The position numbers and the translations under genes are program-made. A DNA stretch of 9,962 nt from JBOGUF01 sp050696075 (GTDB lineage Bacteria; Chloroflexota; Chloroflexia; Thermomicrobiales; UBA6265), in contig JBOGUF010000064.1 of NCBI GenBank assembly GCA_050696075.1, positions 1 through 9,962 of the forward strand, read 5' to 3'. The notes below the pieces were generated by a model. That model ran no database searches and had not been told where the DNA came from. It saw only the letters and a list, made by a program, of their open reading frames with translations. Shown here one piece after another: positions 6,960-9,962 of this stretch (position 1 is its first letter; each line of letters opens with the position of its first letter).

Positions 6960-6988
6960 CCTTCGGCGTCAATCCGAGAAGCCGAAGG
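6960..6988 (+). repeat. Perfect 8-bp inverted repeat
   Basis: CCTTCGGC (6960-6967) and GCCGAAGG (6981-6988) form a perfect stem with a 13-nt loop. There is no T tract, so it is not a classical terminator. It probably belongs to the same dispersed repeat element as 6897-6922, or marks the end of the transcript from the DUF2231 pair. The rest of the gap up to 7041 holds only the Shine-Dalgarno of the next gene. Confidence 0.6.
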
Positions 6989-7041
6989 CGCGGAGAGTCG
7001 AAGGAACAACCGCCACCAGACTCACCAAGGAGGTCGCCGCT

Positions 7042-7266
7042 ATGCAAGAACACCAACCAGAACAATCCCCGACCTACCTCGACGACTCGCCGCGGTCGCC
7101 ACGGATGACCGCGCTGACCGCCGCCGCCGATCGTCTCCACGAGGAGATCGGCGCCCTCACGCGGGCGATGCAGGGCGGCTCCGCCATCGAGAAGGCCGAG
7201 GCGCGCGACCGCTTCGACATGGCGCTCGCCGGCTTCGCCGAGCTGATCGACGAGACGCGGGAGTAG
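7042..7266 (+). CDS. Small helical protein of unknown function
   Basis: This 74-residue soluble protein starts with a Pro/Gln/Ser-rich stretch (1-21). Two amphipathic helices follow, about 22-45 (TALTAAADRLHEEIGALTRAM) and 49-73 (rich in Glu, Ala and Arg), which could form a hairpin or coiled coil. I do not recognise the family. The ATG at 7042 is favoured by AAGGAGG (7027-7033) 8 nt upstream. The frame stays open back to 6910, but that part runs through repeat sequence and is not coding. The next gene starts 9 nt after the stop, so the two are probably one operon. Confidence 0.72.
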   Translation: MQEHQPEQSPTYLDDSPRSPRMTALTAAADRLHEEIGALTRAMQGGSAIEKAEARDRFDMALAGFAELIDETRE

Positions 7267-7275
7267 GCAACCACC

Positions 7276-7521
7276 ATGCGCTACGGAGCCGAAACCAAAC
7301 TCTCGGTGGACGAGGTCCTCCACCGTGCGCGAACCTACTTCGGCGCGGACGGCAAACTCGGCTTGCCCGAAACAGTCACCGGACCGGAAAGCGCCACCTT
7401 CGCCACCGAAGCGGGCGGCGTCACCGTCTCGGCCATCGCAACCGACGACGGAACCGCGGTCACCATCCTCAGCCGCGAGTACGACTATTGGGCCGAACGA
7501 TTCCTCAACGAACTGCGATGA
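7276..7521 (+). CDS. Small conserved-looking hypothetical protein
   Basis: This 81-residue protein has an alpha-beta layout. It starts MRYGAETKLSVDEVLHRARTYF, then a helix-to-turn with FGADGKLGL, two or three beta strands (ATFATEAGGVTVSAIA, GTAVTILSREYD) and a final helix YWAERFLNEL. The general plan reminds me of small proteins common in Chloroflexi that start KYEAKTKLS-like, but this is memory, not a search, and no function is known. The stop codon of the 74-residue gene overlaps a weak GGGAG ribosome site about 12 nt ahead of the ATG, fitting coupled translation. Confidence 0.75.
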   Translation: MRYGAETKLSVDEVLHRARTYFGADGKLGLPETVTGPESATFATEAGGVTVSAIATDDGTAVTILSREYDYWAERFLNELR

Positions 7522-7715
7522 CCGGCCGCCGACCGCTTACCGGACGTCCTCGGCACGCCGTGGCGCGTTCCCAGCGCACGCATACCCCCGACTCGACGAA
7601 CTGGCGCAACCCGGCGATGCCCCCTCGACCGCCCCGCATGCTCCTCTTCCTCGCGATCGTCATCGCCGAAACGCTGCGACTTAAGGGTCGAGGCCTTCAT
7701 CTACAACTCGAGGCC

Positions 7716-7730
7716 GGCCGGAGGACGGCC
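7716..7730 (+). terminator. Weak GC hairpin after the small-gene pair
   Basis: GGCCG (7716-7720), a 5-nt loop and CGGCC (7726-7730) form a short GC-only stem. It is followed by CGAAGATTATGATG, not by a T tract. It is the best candidate for the end of the upstream + strand transcript but is weak. Confidence 0.25.
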
Positions 7731-7761
7731 CGAAGATTATGATGACCAAGGCAAAATAAAA

Positions 7762-7804
7762 CCCAGAACCATAACCGCCGTGGGGCGATTAGTAGGGTTC
7801 TGGG
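7762..7804. repeat. Perfect 9-bp inverted repeat CCCAGAACC/GGTTCTGGG
   Basis: CCCAGAACC (7762-7770) and GGTTCTGGG (7796-7804) are exact reverse complements separated by 25 nt that contain a further small stem. An A-rich run (AAAATAAAA) lies just upstream. Immediately after it is a smaller palindrome, ACAAT-CAGA-ATTGT (7810-7823). It could be an operator, a recombination or boundary site of the following gene, or a terminator; no feature decides. Confidence 0.65.
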
Positions 7805-7853
7805 GACTGACAATCAGAATTGTACGTGTGTTGGCGAGCATTGCGTTATCCTC

Positions 7854-7878
7854 GTCGTCCAGCGCTAATCTGGACGGC
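7854..7878 (+). promoter_or_regulatory. Leader hairpin upstream of the nuclease-like gene
   Basis: GTCGTCCAG (7854-7862) pairs with CTGGACGGC (7870-7878) over nine positions with one G-U pair, leaving the 7-nt loop CGCTAAT. It lies 26 nt before the Shine-Dalgarno of the gene at 7917, either in its untranslated leader or as a DNA operator. I cannot place a promoter with confidence; no good -35/-10 pair is visible between 7805 and 7900. Confidence 0.45.
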
Positions 7879-7916
7879 TACCGCGCAATCGTGTTCCAAG
7901 ACGCAAGGAGGCAACG

Positions 7917-8417
7917 TTGAGCGCCACCGTACACAGCATGTACTCGTCGTATCGCGAGATGCCCTTAGAGCACCTCTTCGCCGGCGCTGTGATGCGTCAT
8001 CTCTGGCTCAGCGGGTTTGGCCGAATGGAACTGCTCAAATCCCAAGTCGACGACAGCGGGTACGATCTGGTGCTTGAAGCCAATGGGATCGTACGTCATG
8101 TGCAACTCAAGGCATCACACCTTGGCGCGGCGACACCTGGCGTCAACATTCATGTCGCCCTCGTCGAGAAGCCCAGCGGCTGTATGGTCTGGATTCGTTT
8201 CGACGAGACCACCCTCGAACTCGGTCCGTACCTTTGGTTCGGTGGAGCGCCGGGCGAAAAGCTGCCCAAACTGCAATCGTTCAGGACCGGCACCCATACC
8301 AAGCGGAACGCGCAAAGGATCAAGTCAGAGCGGCCAAACATCCGGTACGTTCCGAAAGCGAGTTTCAGGCAACTGGAAACGATCGACGGGGTTGTCGTCC
8401 ATCTGTTCGGAGAATAG
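7917..8417 (+). CDS. PD-(D/E)XK-like nuclease-fold protein, TTG start
   Basis: This 166-residue soluble protein of no named family carries a nuclease-like core: Glu18 in the first helix (MPLEHLF), then GYDLVLE with Asp50, then HVQLKAS with Gln63-x-Lys65. This D...(E/Q)xK spacing is that of PD-(D/E)XK enzymes such as restriction and repair endonucleases, with Gln replacing the usual acidic residue, as some families allow. Downstream, KPSGCMVWIRFDETTLELGPYLWFGGAPG looks like a conserved beta-rich block. The TTG start is supported by AAGGAGG (7905-7911) 5 nt upstream. Codon use has many more A/T third positions than its neighbours, and the leader is AT-rich, suggesting acquisition by transfer. 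No methyltransferase or partner lies next to it. Nuclease activity is inferred, not shown. Confidence 0.78.
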   Translation: MSATVHSMYSSYREMPLEHLFAGAVMRHLWLSGFGRMELLKSQVDDSGYDLVLEANGIVRHVQLKASHLGAATPGVNIHVALVEKPSGCMVWIRFDETTLELGPYLWFGGAPGEKLPKLQSFRTGTHTKRNAQRIKSERPNIRYVPKASFRQLETIDGVVVHLFGE

Positions 8418-8468
8418 AGTTGGTCACGCTCAGTTGAAGTCGCGAATCACTTCTCATATCGGCTAACT

Positions 8469-8482
8469 CCACGTCATCGTGG
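8469..8482. terminator. Small hairpin between convergent genes
   Basis: CCACG-TCAT-CGTGG is a 5-bp stem with a 4-nt loop in the 69-nt gap between the convergent nuclease-like and MFS genes, directly after the MFS stop. It is a reasonable bidirectional terminator position, but there is no T tract on either strand. Confidence 0.3.
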
Positions 8483-8486
8483 CCAA

Positions 8487-9680
8487 TTACGCCCCAAGTG
8501 CCGGATACCGCCGCGCAATCAACCCAATACACCCCACCGCCAACGCGCAAGCACACGCCACGGCCAGCGGCGCCCCAAGCTGACTCGCCAGCGCGCCCAC
8601 CGCGAGTTGGCCGACGGGCAGCATGCCCCAGGTCATCAGATAGATCGAGAGCACCCGCCCCCGCACCTCGTCGTCGACCCGCATTTGCAGCGCCGTCTGG
8701 TTGATTGCCAGGTAGGCCGCGCTCATCCACCCGGCCGCGAAGAGGAAGACCAGCGCGACGGGGATCACCGGCGTCACCGCGAACGCCAGCACCAGCGCCG
8801 CGAACCCGACCGCCGTCACCGTCTGCGCCGCCGGCCAGGTCCGCAAGCGGGGCGACCGGGCCACCGACAGCGCCCCCGCCACCGTTCCCAGTCCCGTGCT
8901 CGCCAACAGCATCCCCAACCCGGACGAGCCGAGACCCAACTCGTCGCGGGCAAAAACCGGCATCAGGTTGATGTACGGCATGATCAGAATCGACGGCGCC
9001 AAGGCCATCACGATCAGCGCCACCAGGATCGGGTCCCGCGCCACGATCCGCAGACCGACCGTCAGGTTTGCCCAGCCCGTGCCGGCGCGCGCGGACCCCT
9101 CCGCCGTGCTCGACGGCAACCGCGAGGTGGCGATGAGCGCCAGGACTTGCAGCAAGGCCGCGACGGCAAAAGTCGCCGAGACCCCAATCATGGCGATCAG
9201 CACCCCGGCCAGCGACGGCCCGACCACCCGCGTCGCGTTCTGGCACGCGGCGTTCAGCGCGATCGCGTTGGCCATGTCGTCGCGCCGTACCAGCGACGAC
9301 ACAAGTGCCGTCCGCACCGGAAAGGTGAACGTCATCATCGTGCCATAGGCGGCCGCCAACACCAGCAGCGACCAGGTCACCATTAGGTCGGCCCTGACCA
9401 GGAGCGCAAACAGCCCGGCCACCACCATCACGCCGGCCTGCGCCGCGAGGAGCACCGCGCGCCGGTCAAAGCGATCGATCACCACCCCGGCCGGCAGCGA
9501 AACGATGAGCAGCGGGATACCTCCGGCAAACCCCGCCAACCCCACGAAGAGCGGCGAGTCGGTCATCTGCAACGCCAGCCAACCGACAGCGACCTGATAC
9601 ATCCAGAAGGCAGAGTTCGTCGCCAGCGTCCCCAGCAGGAGCAACCGGAACGCCGGATACGCCCGCACCGAGTGCAACAT
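8487..9680 (-). CDS. MFS transporter, EntS-like (MFS_3)
   Basis: This is a 397-residue exporter of the major facilitator superfamily, with about 12 hydrophobic helices. It belongs with EntS-like siderophore/drug exporters: the N-terminus runs AYPAFRLLLLGTLATNSAFWMYQVAVGWLAL, motif A is GVVIDRFDRR (65-74) in the loop after helix 2, and the second half has the family-typical VDDEVRGRVLSIYLM. The substrate is unknown; energy should come from the proton gradient. The frame is open to the window's end, but the first helix implies a start at 9680 (GAGGAA 10-12 nt upstream). ATGs at 9764 and 9797 are alternatives; a GATAAT box (9807-9802) just ahead of 9797 would suit a leaderless start there. A start beyond 9843 is unlikely because it would put the SOS palindrome inside the gene. 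Confidence 0.9.
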   Translation of the reverse strand: MLHSVRAYPAFRLLLLGTLATNSAFWMYQVAVGWLALQMTDSPLFVGLAGFAGGIPLLIVSLPAGVVIDRFDRRAVLLAAQAGVMVVAGLFALLVRADLMVTWSLLVLAAAYGTMMTFTFPVRTALVSSLVRRDDMANAIALNAACQNATRVVGPSLAGVLIAMIGVSATFAVAALLQVLALIATSRLPSSTAEGSARAGTGWANLTVGLRIVARDPILVALIVMALAPSILIMPYINLMPVFARDELGLGSSGLGMLLASTGLGTVAGALSVARSPRLRTWPAAQTVTAVGFAALVLAFAVTPVIPVALVFLFAAGWMSAAYLAINQTALQMRVDDEVRGRVLSIYLMTWGMLPVGQLAVGALASQLGAPLAVACACALAVGCIGLIARRYPALGA

Positions 9681-9836
9681 GCCGCTCGCTTCCTCGGCGG
9701 ACGGTACGACCACCGGCTCAGCGCGGCGCCTTGCTTCTCCCAGAATCGCCAACCGGACCCCCATCTCGAAATGCGGTCGGTCCCTTTCGACCCGCATCCC
9801 TATTATCCGCACTTTGACTATTTCGGTCGCCCCCGC

Positions 9837-9865
9837 TTGACACAGAACATATGTTCTGATATGGT
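9837..9865 (+). promoter_or_regulatory. Sigma70-type promoter pointing out of the window
   Basis: A perfect -35 TTGACA (9837-9842), a 17-nt spacer and -10 TATGGT (9860-9865) form a strong housekeeping-type promoter on the + strand, with transcription expected to start near 9872. The gene it drives is not in the window, or only its first codons are: a GTG at 9893 opens a frame with no stop to 9962, but it has no properly spaced ribosome site, so I do not call it. Confidence 0.72.
9843..9858. promoter_or_regulatory. LexA/SOS box
   Basis: CAGAACATATGTTCTG is a perfect 16-bp palindrome whose core GAAC-ATAT-GTTC matches the LexA box of Gram-positive bacteria (GAAC-N4-GTTC), a form also reported for Chloroflexi. 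It fills the spacer of the promoter at 9837-9865, exactly where a repressor would block RNA polymerase. The site is symmetric and about 50-160 nt ahead of the possible MFS starts, so it might also affect that divergent gene. Confidence 0.78.
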
Positions 9866-9962
9866 ACCCAGTAAGCGGCACATCCGGCGAGGGTGCGGGC
9901 CTGGGCAGCGCCTCACCTCGCCCGGGACGATATCCCGTCATCCCTATCCCGGCTGGCACCAC

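Larger units (their letters stand above)
7522..7916. other. Gene-poor stretch with decayed frames and inverted repeats
   Basis: No gene is convincing over these 395 nt. From 7638 a frame reading MLLFLAIVIAETLRLK has G or C in nearly every third position like real genes here, but soon turns Arg-rich and stops at 7742. In another frame, 7687-7755 reads VEAFIYNSRPAGGRPEDYDD, which also looks protein-like. This may be the remnant of a broken gene. An ATG at 7518 overlaps the previous stop (ATGA), but the product is too Arg/Pro-rich to be credible. From 7740 the sequence becomes AT-richer and holds the inverted repeats described separately. Confidence 0.4.

Noticed and set aside
8365..9246. Second - strand frame of 293 codons, and + strand frames opposite the MFS gene
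   Set aside because: They are out-of-frame readings of the MFS transporter with Gly/Arg/Asp- or Arg/His/Pro-rich products.
9893..9962. GTG-started open frame downstream of the SOS promoter
   Set aside because: It has only 23 codons before the window ends, and the G-rich stretch ahead of it is too close to act as a ribosome site. The true start is probably beyond the window.

Overview
The window is GC-rich throughout except for a short stretch around 7740-7850. It looks like a chromosomal piece of a high-GC bacterium. The SOS box of Gram-positive/Chloroflexi type at its right end, the Chloroflexi-like small hypothetical proteins and the many short intergenic repeats suggest a Chloroflexota (Thermomicrobia-like) genome. 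That assignment is inference; no marker gene is present to prove it.

Layout. From 66 to 3904 there is a two-gene ABC system on the + strand: a MacB/LolD-type ATPase and a very large FtsX-like permease. After it comes a short SDR-fold protein (3946-4515) that has lost the segment carrying the catalytic YxxxK motif. From 4583 to 6866 there is a run of small membrane proteins: a DUF6220-like four-helix protein, then two tandem DUF2231 proteins, the second fused to a Rieske [2Fe-2S] domain and a C-terminal DUF2171-like barrel. The DUF2231 pair is probably a membrane redox module. It is bracketed by copies of a CGTCATTCCGAGC-type intergenic repeat. Two small soluble proteins follow (7042-7521).

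From 7522 to 7916 I see no convincing gene, only weak or decayed frames and several inverted repeats. These lead into a protein with a PD-(D/E)XK-like motif (7917-8417), which starts at TTG and uses codons unlike its neighbours. A convergent MFS exporter lies on the - strand (8487-9680). Upstream of it, on the + strand and pointing out of the window, is a near-ideal sigma70-type promoter whose 17-bp spacer holds a perfect 16-bp palindrome containing GAAC-N4-GTTC. This is a textbook LexA/SOS box, so the next gene to the right is probably a DNA-damage gene.

A second theme is heptanucleotide tandem arrays. There are three (769-821, 3903-3938, 6566-6614), and all touch coding sequence: one encodes the tail of the ATPase, one overlaps the permease stop and supplies the Shine-Dalgarno sequence of the SDR gene, and one encodes the linker between the Rieske and C-terminal domains. 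Seven is not a multiple of three, so any gain or loss of a unit inside a gene shifts the frame.
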